This document shows positions 1 through 8,512 of a stretch of DNA of 64,000 nt, in pieces. Made by a program: the position numbers and the translations under genes. This DNA is from Nephrocerus scutellatus. Taxonomy: Eukaryota; Arthropoda; Insecta; Diptera; Pipunculidae. How positions within the stretch are numbered: position 1 is the stretch's first letter; each line of letters starts with the position of its first letter. Location of the stretch: assembly GCA_947095585.1 (NCBI GenBank), contig OX352766.1:24661811-24725810 (forward strand), written 5' to 3'. Under the pieces are notes generated by a model. It worked only from the letters and a program-made list of their open reading frames with translations. It ran no database searches and was not told the DNA's origin.

Positions 1-89
1 TCCTAAAGGAAGAGTCTATTGAATAAAGTTTGTTAGATTACAACACAGAGGAGAGGAAGCAGTTCTGCAGCGGTTTGAACATTTGCTAT

Positions 90-99
90 TTTCATGAAA
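90..99. other. 10-bp perfect palindrome TTTCATGAAA, reference copy
   Basis: TTTCATGAAA equals its own reverse complement. It occurs in nearly every monomer, about 120 bp before the next CTAAAGG block. Exceptions break it: TTTCGTGAAA (for example 9638), TTTTAATGAA (for example 7548) and TTTCATAAAA (for example 23178). It lies 2 bp upstream of a second dyad. No function can be assigned from sequence alone. Confidence 0.8.
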
Positions 100-101
100 T
101 T

Positions 102-114
102 CTCCAATTTGGAG
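102..114. other. Second dyad CTCCAA-T-TTGGAG, reference copy
   Basis: CTCCAA and TTGGAG are perfect inverted arms around one central T. In A, D and H monomers CTCC is CTCA, which breaks the outer arm but creates the 8-bp palindrome CAAATTTG. In F monomers the site is CACCAATTTGG and in K2 CACCAATTTGAAGG, both of which lose the symmetry. A dyad of one kind or another is therefore kept in most but not all types. Confidence 0.7.
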
Positions 115-132
115 GTTCGCTGTCAAGCGGAT
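115..132 (+). other. CENP-B-box-like block TTCG-N5-A-NN-CGGA, reference copy
   Basis: The block reads GTTCGCTGTCAAGCGGAT. The known mammalian CENP-B box is NTTCGNNNNANNCGGGN. Here TTCG, a following A and CGG are present, but the TTCG-to-A gap is 5 rather than 4 bases and the last G of CGGG is A. It occurs once in most monomers and is one of the few CpG-containing stretches of the repeat. The resemblance is seen in the sequence; binding by any CENP-B-like protein is only an inference, and the one-base offset argues for caution. Confidence 0.4.
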
Positions 133-540
133 TGGCCAGTTCCTAGAGATGTCTCACTAAATTGACCCACACTTTTGTCTTCCTAAAGGAACAATCTATA
201 GAATAGAATTAATAAGATTACAATGCAGAGGGGAAGAGGCAGTTGTGCATCAGTTTGAACATATACTATTTTCATGAAATTCACCAATTTGGAGGTTCGC
301 TGTCAAGCGGATTGGTCAGTTCAGAGAGATGTCTCACTAAATTGACCCACACCTGTGTCTTTCTAAAGGAATAAACTATCGAATATAATTTGTTAGATTA
401 CAATACAGAGGAGAGGAAGCAGTTCTGCATGGGTTTGAACATTTGCTATTTTCATGAAATTCTCAAATTTGGAGGTTCGCTGTCAAGCGGATTGGCCAGT
501 TCAGAGAGATGTCTCACTAAATTGACCCACACCTGTGTCT

Positions 541-721
541 TTCTAAAGGAATAAACTATCGAATATAAGTTGTTAGATTACAATACAGAAGAGAGGAAGC
601 AGTTCTGCATCGGTTTGAACATTTGCTATTTTCATGAAATTCTCCAATTTGGAGGTTCACTGTCAAGGGGATTGGCCAGTTCCTAGAGATGTCTCACTAA
701 ATTGGACCCACACTTTTGTCT
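541..721 (+). repeat. 181-bp monomer (type G), reference copy
   Basis: This type has an extra G in ATTGGACCCACAC and carries TTCACTGTCAAGGGG where other monomers have TTCGCTGTCAAGCGG, so both CpG dinucleotides of the block are lost. Other marks are AGAAGAGAGG and ATCGG upstream and CCTAGAGATG downstream. It recurs throughout 1-5500, 12.4-15 kb, 22.3 kb and 45.9-58.2 kb. Related copies without the extra G occur at 28.8, 30.7 and 32.7 kb. Confidence 0.9.
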
Positions 722-1261
722 TCCTAAAGGAACAATCTATAGAATAGAATTAACTAGATTACAATGCAGAGGGGATGAGGCAGTTGTGCATCAGTTTGAA
801 CATTTGCTATTTTCATGAAATTCTCCAATTTGGAGGTTCGCTGTCAAGCGGATTGGCCAGTTCCTAGAGATGTCTCACTAAATTGACCCACACTTTTGTC
901 TTCCTAAAGGAATAATCTATAGAATATAATTAACTAGATTACAATGCAGAGGGGATTAGGCAGTTGTGCATCGGTTTGAACATTTCCTATTTTCATGAAA
1001 TTCTCAAATTTGGAGGTTCGCTGTCAAGCGGATTGGCCAGTTCAGAGAGATGTCTCACTAAATTGACCCACACCAATGTCTTCCTAAAGGAAAAAACTGT
1101 CGAATATAATTTGTTAGATTACAATACAGAGGAGAGGAAGCAGTTCTGCATGGGTTTGAACATTTGCTATTTTCATGAAATTCTCAAATTTGGAGGTTCG
1201 CTGTCAAGCGGATTGGCCAGTTCCTAGAGATGTCTCACTAAATTGACCCACACTTTTGTCT

Positions 1262-1418
1262 TTCTAAAGGAATAAACTATCGAATATAATTTGTTAGATT
1301 ACAATACAGAAGAGAGGAAGCAGTTCTGCATCGGTTTGAACATTTGCTATTTTCATGAAATTCTCCAATTTGGAGGTTTCCTAGAGATGTCTTACTCAAT
1401 TACCCCACACCTGTGTCT
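1262..1418 (+). repeat. 157-bp short monomer (type C), reference copy
   Basis: Compared with its neighbours this monomer lacks exactly 23 bp, from the T after GGAGGT through the CAG of GGCCAG, joining GGAGGT to TTCCTAGAG. All short copies share the linked change TCTTACTCAATTACCCC (or ATAACCCC) for TCTCACTAAATTGACCC, so they descend from one deletion event. I count 43 copies in the window, with the GGTTTCC junction at for example 1375, 3408, 6356, 6693, 8109, 8626, 9143, 10559, 11076, 29368, 29885, 42989, 46745, 56401, 63012 and 63866. The deletion removes the TTCG...CGG block and the TGGCCA palindrome and shifts the reading frame. Confidence 0.95.
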
Positions 1419-1598
1419 TCCTAAAGAAATAATCTATCGAATATAATTTGTTAGATTACAATACAGAAGAGAGGAAGCAGTTCTGCATCGGTTTGAACAT
1501 TTGCTATTTTCATGAAATTCTCCAATTTGGAGGTTCGCTGTCAAGCGGATTGGCCAGTTCCTAGAGATGTCTCACTAAATTGACCCACACTTTTGTCT

Positions 1599-1777
1599 TC
1601 CTAAAGGAACAATCTATAGAATAGAATTAACTAGATTACAATGCAGAGGTGATGAGGCAGTTGTGCATCAGTTTGAACATTTGCTATTTTCATGAAATTC
1701 TCCAATTTGGAGGTTCGCTGTCAGCGGATTGGCCAGTTCCTAGAGATTTCTCACTAAATTGACCCACATTTTTGTCT
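1599..1777 (+). repeat. 179-bp monomer (type B'), reference copy
   Basis: One A is missing in the TCAAGCGG block, giving GCTGTCAGCGG. The change is linked downstream to GAGATTTCTC and CACATTTTTG. I find eleven copies, with the TTCG of the block at 1714, 3747, 9842, 11775, 19131, 21581, 44228, 45307, 47084, 53162 and 56740. Each is followed by an E-type monomer (AGAGTCTAT). The one-base loss changes the TTCG-to-CGG spacing from 8 to 7 bases. Confidence 0.9.
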
Positions 1778-3810
1778 TCCTAAAGGAAGAGTCTATTGAA
1801 TAAAGTTTGTAAGATTACAACACAGAGGAGAGGAAGCAGTTCTGCAGCGGTTTGAACATTTGCTATTTTCATGAAATTCTCCAATTTGGAGGTTCGCTGT
1901 CAAGCGGATTGGCCAGTTCCTAGAGATGTCTCACTAAATTGACCCACACTTTTGTCTTCCTAAAGGAACAATCTATAGAATAGAATTAATAAGATTACAA
2001 TGCAGAGGGGAAGAGGCAGTTGTGCATCAGTTTGAACATATACTATTTTCATGAAATTCACCAATTTGGAGGTTCGCTGTCAAGCGGATTGGTCAGTTCA
2101 GAGAGATGTCTCACTAAATTGACCCACACCTGTGTCTTTCTAAAGGAATAAACTATCGAATATAATTTGTTAGATTACAATACAGAGGAGAGGAAGCAGT
2201 TCTGCATGGGTTTGAACATTTGCTATTTTCATGAAATTCTCAAATTTGGAGGTTCGCTGTCAAGCGGATTGGCCAGTTCAGAGAGATGTCTCACTAAATT
2301 GACCCACACCTGTGTCTTTCTAAAGGAATAAACTATCGAATATAATTTGTTAGATTACAATACAGAAGAGAGGAAGCAGTTCTGCATCGGTTTGAACATT
2401 TGCTATTTTCATGAAATTCTCCAATTTGGAGGTTCACTGTCAAGGGGATTGGCCAGTTGCTAGAGATGTCTCACTAAATTGGAATTCATGAAATTCTCAA
2501 ATTTGGAGGTTCGCTGTCAAGCGGATTGGCCAGTTCAGAGAGATGTGTCACTAAATAGACCCACACCAATGTCTTCCTAAAGGAAAAAACTGTCGAATAT
2601 AATTTGTTAGATTACAATACAGAGGAGAGGAAGCAGTTCTGCATGGGTTTGAACATTTGCTATTTCATGAAATTCTCAAATTTGGAGGTTCGCTGTCAAG
2701 CGGATTGGCCAGTTCAGAGAGATGTCTCACTAAATTGACCCACACCTGTGTCTTTCTAAAGGAATAAACTATCGAATATAATTTGTTAGATTACAATACA
2801 GAAGAGAGGAAGCAGTTCTGCATCGGTTTGAACATTTGCTATTTTCATGAAATTCTCCAAATTGGAGGTTCACTGTCAAGGGGATTGGCCAGTTCCTAGA
2901 GATGTCTCACTAAATTGGACCCACACTTTTGTCTTCCTCAAGGAACAATCTATAGAATAGAATTAACTAGATTACAATGCAGAGGGGATTAGGCAGTTGT
3001 GCATCGGTTTGAACATTTGCTATTTTCATGAAATTCTCAAATTTGGAGGTTCGCTGTCAAGCGGATTGGCCAGTTCAGAGAGATGTCTCACTAAATTGAC
3101 CCACACCAATGTCTTCCTAAAGGAAAAAACTGTCGAATATAATTTGTTAGATTACAATACAGAGGAGAGGAAGCAGTTCTGCATGGGTTTGAACATTTGC
3201 TATTTTCATGAAATTCTCAAATTTGGAGGTTCGCTGTCAAGCGGATTGGCCAGTTCCTAGAGATGTCTGACTAAATTGACCCACACTTTTGTCTTTCTAA
3301 AGGAATAAACTATCGAATATAATTTGTTAGATTACAATACAGAAGAGAGGAAGCAGTTCTGCATCGGTTTGAACATTTGCTATTTTCATGAAATTCTCCA
3401 ATTTGGAGGTTTCCTAGAGATGTCTTACTCAATTACCCCACACCTGTGTCTTCCTAAAGAAATAATCTATCGAATATAATTTGTTAGATTACAATACAGA
3501 AGAGAGGAAGCAGTTCTGCATCGGTTTGAACATTTGCTATTTTCATGAAATTCTCCAATTTGGAGGTTCGCTGTCAAGCGGATTGGCCAGTTCCTAGAGA
3601 TGTCTCACTAAATTGACCCACACTTTTGTCTTCCTAAAGGAAAAATCTATAGAATAGAATTAACTAGATTACAATGCAGAGGGGATGAGGCAGTTGTGCA
3701 TCAGTTTGAACATTTGCTATTTTCATGAAATTCTCCAATTTGGAGGTTCGCTGTCAGCGGATTGGCCAGTTCCTAGAGATTTCTCACTAAATTGACCCAC
3801 ATTTTTGTCT
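1778..3810 (+). repeat. Derivative of the 1777-bp HOR, 2033 bp, with internal deletion
   Basis: It starts with E at 1778 and F at 1958 and ends just before the next E at 3811. The order follows the array at 47148 onwards, but 464 bp are missing at about 2482, where ATTGGA joins directly to ATTCATGAAATT. A single T is also lost at about 2661 (TATTTCATG). Without these changes the unit would be a 14-mer. An H-like monomer carrying GTGTCACTAAATAG follows the junction. A D-H open frame lies at 2997-3260. Confidence 0.8.
2470..2500 (+). other. Rearrangement junction with private GGAATTC
   Basis: The sequence ACTAAATTGGAATTCATGAAA joins a G-type 3' end to the middle of a D- or H-type monomer. In the paralogous stretch at 47.85-48.3 kb the corresponding bases are 464 bp apart. 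One A at the join belongs to neither side, which fits a non-homologous end-joining-like event. The join creates a GAATTC hexamer that I did not see elsewhere in the window. Confidence 0.7.
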
Positions 3811-4711
3811 TCCTAAAGGAAGAGTCTATTGAATAAAGTTTGTAAGATTACAACACAGAGGAGAGGAAGCAGTTCTGCAGCGGTTTGAACATTTGTTATT
3901 TTCATGAAATTCTCCAATTTGGAGGTTCGCTGTCAAGCGGATTGGCCAGTTCCTAGAGATGTCTCACTAAATTGACCCACACTTTTGTCTTCCTAAAGGA
4001 ACAATCTATAGAATAGGATTAATAAGATTACAATGCAGAGGGGAAGAGGCAGTTGTGCATCAGTTTGAACATATACTATTTTCATGAAATTCACCAATTT
4101 GGAGGTTCGCTGTCAAGCGGATTGGTCAGTTCAGAGAGATGTCTCACTAAATTGACCCACACCTGTGTCTTTCTAAAGGAATAAACTATCGAATATAATT
4201 TGTTAGATTACAATACAGAGGAGAGGAAGCAGTTCTGCATGGGTTTGAACATTTGCTATTTTCATGAAATTCTCAAATTTGGAGGTTCGCTGTCAAGCGG
4301 ATTGGCCAGTTCAGAGAGATGTCTCACTAAATTGACCCACACCTGTGTCTTTCTAAAGGAATAAACTATCGAATATAATTTGTTAGATTACAATACAGAA
4401 GAGAGGAAGCAGTTCTGCATCGGTTTGAACATTTGCTATTTTCATGAAATTCTCCAATTTGGAGGTTCACTGTCAAGGGGATTGGCCAGTTCCTAGAGAT
4501 GTCTCACTAAATTGGACCCACACTTTTGTCTTCCTAAAGGAACAATCTATAGAATAGAATTAACTAGATTACAATGCAGAGGGGATGAGGCAGTTGTGCA
4601 TCAGTTTGAACATTTGCTATTTTCATGAAATTCTCCAATTTGGAGGTTCGCTGTCAAGCGGATTGGCCAGTTCCTAGAGATGTCTCACTAAATTGACCCA
4701 CACTTTTGTCT
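3811..4711 (+). repeat. Five-monomer block E-F-A-G-B, 901 bp
   Basis: E starts at 3811 and the next E at 4712, giving 901 bp (five times 180 plus one for G). F here carries the private AATAGGATTAATAAG. The block continues the 1777-bp family but loses D through B'. From about 3849 onwards it is collinear with 13318 onwards. Confidence 0.85.
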
Positions 4712-6152
4712 TCCTAAAGGAAGAGTCTATTGAATAAAGTTTGTAAGATTACAACACAGAGGAGAGGAAGCAGTTCTGCAGCGGTTTGAACATTTGCTAT
4801 TTTCATGAAATTCTCCAATTTGGAGGTTCGCCGTCAAGCGGATTGGCCAGTTCCTAGAGATGTCTCACTAAATTGACCCACACTTTTGTCTTCCTAAAGG
4901 AACAATCTATAGAATAGAATTAATAAGATTACAATGCAGAGGGGAAGAGGCAGTTGTGCATCAGTTTGAACATATACTATTTTCATGAAATTCACCAATT
5001 TGGAGGTTCGCTGTCAAGCGGATTGGTCAGTTCAGAGAGATGTCTCACTAAATTGACCCACACCTGTGTCTTTCTAAAGGAATAAACTATCGAATATAAT
5101 TTGTTAGATTACAATACAGAGGAGAGGAAGCAGTTCTGCATGGGTTTGAACATTTGCTATTTTCATGAAATTCTCAAATTTGGAGGTTCGCTGTCAAGCG
5201 GATTGGCCAGTTCAGAGAGATGTCTCACTAAATTGACCCACACCTGTGTCTTTCTAAAGGAATAAACTATCGAATATAATTTGTTAGATTACAATACAGA
5301 AGAGAGGAAGCAGTTCTGCATCGGTTTGAACATTTGCTATTTTCATGAAATTCTCCAATTTGGAGGTTCACTGTCAAGGGGATTGGCCAGTTCCTAGAGA
5401 TGTCTCACTAAATTGGACCCACACTTTTGTCTTCCTAAAGAAACAATCTATAGAATAGAATTAACTAGATTACAATGCAGAGGGGATGAGGCAGTTGTGC
5501 ATCAGTTTGAACATTTGCTATTTTCATGAAATTCTCCAATTTGGAGGTTCGCTGTCAAGCGGATTGGCCAGTTCCTAGAGATGTCTCACTAAATTGACCC
5601 ACACTTTTGTCTTCCTAAAGCAATAATCTATAGAATATAATTAACTAGATTACAATGCAGAGGGGATTAGGCAGTTGTGCATCGGTTTGAACATTTGCTA
5701 TTTTCATGAAATTCTCAAATTTGGAGGTTCGCTGTCAAGCGGATTGGCCAGTTCAGAGAGATGTCTCACTAAATTGACCCACACCAATGTCTTCCTAAAG
5801 GAAAAAAATGTCGAATATAATTTGTTAGATTACAATACAGAGGAGAGGAAGCAGTTCTGCATGGGTTTGAACATTTGCTATTTTCATGAAATTCTCAAAT
5901 TTGGAGGTTCGCTGTCAAGCGGATTGGCCAGTTCAGAGAGATGTGTCACTAAATAGACCCACACCAATGTCTTCCTAAAGGAAAAAACTGTCGAATATAA
6001 TTTGTAAGATTACAATACAGAGGAGAGGAAGCAGTTCTGCATGGGTTTGAACATTTGCTATTTTCATGAAATTCTCAAATTTGGAGGTTCGCTGTCAAGC
6101 GGATTGGCCAGTTCAGAGAGATGTGTCACTAAATTGACCTACACCTGTGTCT
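4712..6152 (+). repeat. Eight-monomer block E-F-A-G-B-D-H-H'
   Basis: The marks are GGTTCGCCGTCAAG at about 4827 (E), AAAGAAACAATC at about 5438 (B), AAAGCAATAATC at about 5618 (D), GAAAAAAATGTCG at about 5802 (H) and TTTGTAAGATTAC with GTGTCACTAAATTGACCTAC (H'). The stretch 4540-5600 matches 57352-58410 with a constant offset of 52812. An open frame at 5675-5956 spans D and H and ends at the TAG of ACTAAATAGACC. Confidence 0.8.
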
Positions 6153-6242
6153 TTCTAAAGGAATAAACTATCGAATATAATTTGTTAAGCGGATTGGCCA
6201 GTTCAGAGAGATGTGTCACTAAATTGACCTACACCTGTGTCT
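6153..6242 (+). repeat. 90-bp half monomer, copy 1
   Basis: The AATAAACTATCG mark recurs after exactly 90 bp instead of 180. The upstream half runs to AATTTGTTA and is joined directly to AGCGGATTGGCC, so the central half of the monomer, including both dyads and the TTCG, is missing. The following monomer has the marks TATGTTAGATATCAATACAG. Identical structures lie at 15442-15531 and 58965-59054. Confidence 0.9.
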
Positions 6243-8460
6243 TTCTAAAGGAATAAACTATCGAATATAATATGTTAGATATCAATACAGAGGAGAGGAA
6301 GCAGTTCTGCATCGGTTTGAACATTTGCTATTTTCATGAAATTCTCCAATTTGGAGGTTTCCTAGAGATGTCTTACTCAATTACCCCACACCTGTGTCTT
6401 CCTAAAGGAATAATCTATCGAATATAATTTGTTAGATTACAATACAGAAGAGAGGAAGCAGTTCTGCATCGGTTTGAACATTTGCTATTTTCATGAAATT
6501 CTCCAATTTGGAGGTTCGCTGTCAAGCGGATTGGCCAGTTCCTAGAGATGTCTCACTAAATTGACCCACACTTTTGTCTTTCTAAAGGAATAAACTATCG
6601 AATATAATTTGTTAGATTACAATACAGAAGAGAGGAAGCAGTTCTGCATCGGTTTGAACATTTGCTATTTTCATGAAATTCTCCAATTTGGAGGTTTCCT
6701 AGAGATGTCTTACTCAATTACCCCACACCTGTGTCTTCCTAAAGAAATAATCTATCGAATATAATTTGTTAGATTACAATACAGAAGAGAGGAAGCACTT
6801 CTGCATCGGTTTGAACATTTGCTATTTTCATGAAATTCTCCAATTTGGAGGTTCGCTGTCAAGCGGATTGGCCAGTTCCTAGAGATGTCTCACTAAATTG
6901 ACCCACACTTTTGTCTTCCTAAAGGAACAATCTATAGAATAGAATTAACTAGATTACAATGCAGAGGGGATGAGGCAATTGTGCATCAGTTTGAACATTT
7001 GCTATTTTCATGAAATTCTCCAATTTGGAGGTTCGCTGTCAAGCGGATTGGCTAGTTCCTAGAGATTTCTCACTAAATTGACCCACATTTTTGTCTTCCT
7101 AAAGGACGAGTCTATCGAATAAAGTTTGTTAGATTACAACACAGAGGAGAGGAAGCAGTTCTGCATCGGTTTGAACATTTGCTATTTTCATGAAATTCTC
7201 CAATATGGAGGTTCGCTGTCAAGCGGATTGGCCAGTTCAGAGAGATGTCTCACTAAATTGACCTACACCTGTGTCTTTCTAAAGGAATAAACTATCGAAT
7301 ATAATTTGTTAGATTACAATACAGAGGAGAGGAAGCAGTTCTGCATGGGTTTGAACATTTGCTATTTTCATGAAATTCTCAAAATTGGAGGTTCGCTGTC
7401 AAGCGGATTGTCCAGTTCAGAGAGATGTCTCACTAAATTGACCCACACCTTTGTCTTTCTAAAGGAATAAACTATCGAATGTAATTTGTTAGATTACAAT
7501 ACAGAGGAGAGGAAGCAGTTCTGCATGGGTTTGAACATTTGCTATTTTAATGAAATTCTCCAATTCGGAGGTTCGCTGTCAAGCGGATTGGCCAGTTCAG
7601 AGAGATGTCTCACTAAATTGACCCACACTTTTGTCTTCCTAAAGGAACAATCTATAGAATAGTATTAACTAGATTACAATGCAGAGGGGATGAGGCAGTT
7701 GTGCATCAGTTTGAACATTTGCTATTTTCATGAAATTCTCAAAATTGGAGGTTCGCTGTCAAGCGGATTGGCCAGTTCAAAGAGATGTCTCACTAAATTC
7801 ACCCACACCTGTGTCTTTCTAAAAGAATAAACTATCGAATATAATTTGGTAGATTACAATACAGAGGAGAGGAAGCAGTTCTGCATGGGTTTGAACATTT
7901 GCTATTTTCATGAAATTCTCAAATTTGGAGGTTCGCTGTCAAGCGGATTGGCCAGTTCAAGAGATGTGTCACTAAATTGACCTACACCTGTGTCTTTCTA
8001 AAGGAATAAACTATCGAATATAATTTGTTAGATAACAATACAGAGGAGAGGAAGCAGTTCTGCATCGGTTTGAACATTTGCTATTTTCATGAAATTCTCC
8101 AATTTGGAGGTTTCCTAGAGATGTCTTACTCAATAACCCCACACCTGTGTCTTCCTAAAGGAATAATCTATCGAATATAATTTGTTAGATTACAATACAG
8201 AGGAGAGGAAGCAGTTCTGCATCGGTTTGAACATTTGCTATTTTCATGAAATTCTCCAATTTGGAGGTTCGCTGTCTAGCGGATTGGCCAGTTCCTAGAG
8301 ATGCCTCACTAAATTAACCCACACTTGTATCTTCTTAAAGGAATAATCTATAGAACAGAATTAACTAGATTACAATGCAGAGGGGATTAGGCAGTTGTGC
8401 ATCGGTTTGAACATTTGCTATTTTCATGAAATTCACCAATTTGAAGGTTCGCTCTCAAGC
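6243..8460 (+). repeat. C- and K-rich segment
   Basis: It contains short C monomers with junctions at 6356, 6693 and 8109, E-like monomers with GGACGAGTCTATCG (7107) and CAATATGGAGG (7202), A-like copies with TATCGAATGTAATTTG (7473) and CAATTCGGAGG (7561), and the K/K2 pair. TTCAAGAGATGTGTC at 7957 lacks two bases of the usual AGAG run. Near-identical copies lie at 15532-17749 and 59055-61272. No gene is seen. Confidence 0.8.
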
Positions 8461-8512
8461 GGATTGGCCAGTTCAGAGAGATGTCTCACTAAATTGACCC
8501 ACACCTGTGTCT
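8153..8512 (+). repeat. K/K2 monomer pair, reference copy
   Basis: K carries GCTGTCTAGCGG, GATGCCTCACTAAATTAACC and CACTTGTATCTTCTTAAAGG. K2 carries GGGATTAGG and CACCAATTTGAAGG. The GATGCC mark recurs at 8300, 17589, 22873, 25700, 34890, 38942, 40353, 61112 and 63203, so nine pairs trace how the larger blocks were copied. Copies at 8.3, 17.6, 61.1 and 63.2 kb share AGAACAG and GCTCTCAAGCGG in K2; the other five have AGAATAG and GCTGTC. Confidence 0.85.

Larger units (their letters stand above)
1..1777 (+). repeat. 1777-bp higher-order repeat, 10 monomers (E-F-A-G-B-D-H-C-C2-B')
   Basis: The ten monomers start at 1, 181, 361, 541, 722, 902, 1082, 1262, 1419 and 1599. The next E monomer starts at 1778, so the unit is 1777 bp: ten times 180, minus 23 (C), minus 1 (B'), plus 1 (G). 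Diagnostic marks are AGAGTCTATT (E), ATATACTATT with GGTCAG (F), TTCACTGTCAAGGGG (G), GGGATTAGG (D), AAAAAACTGTCG (H) and GGTTTCCTAG (C). The same ten-monomer order recurs at 45371-47147. There is an open frame at 964-1227 across D and H, ended by the TAG in AGTTCCTAG; it is not a convincing gene. Confidence 0.9.

Noticed and set aside
113..125. GGTTCGCTGTC as an RNA polymerase III B box (tRNA-derived satellite)
   Set aside because: It matches only the first part of GGTTCGANTCC. No convincing A box lies at the right distance, and no tRNA fold or oligo-T terminator follows.
902..1081. TTAGGC in GGGATTAGGCAG as a nematode-type telomere repeat
   Set aside because: The hexamer occurs once per D or K2 monomer and never in tandem, so it is chance.
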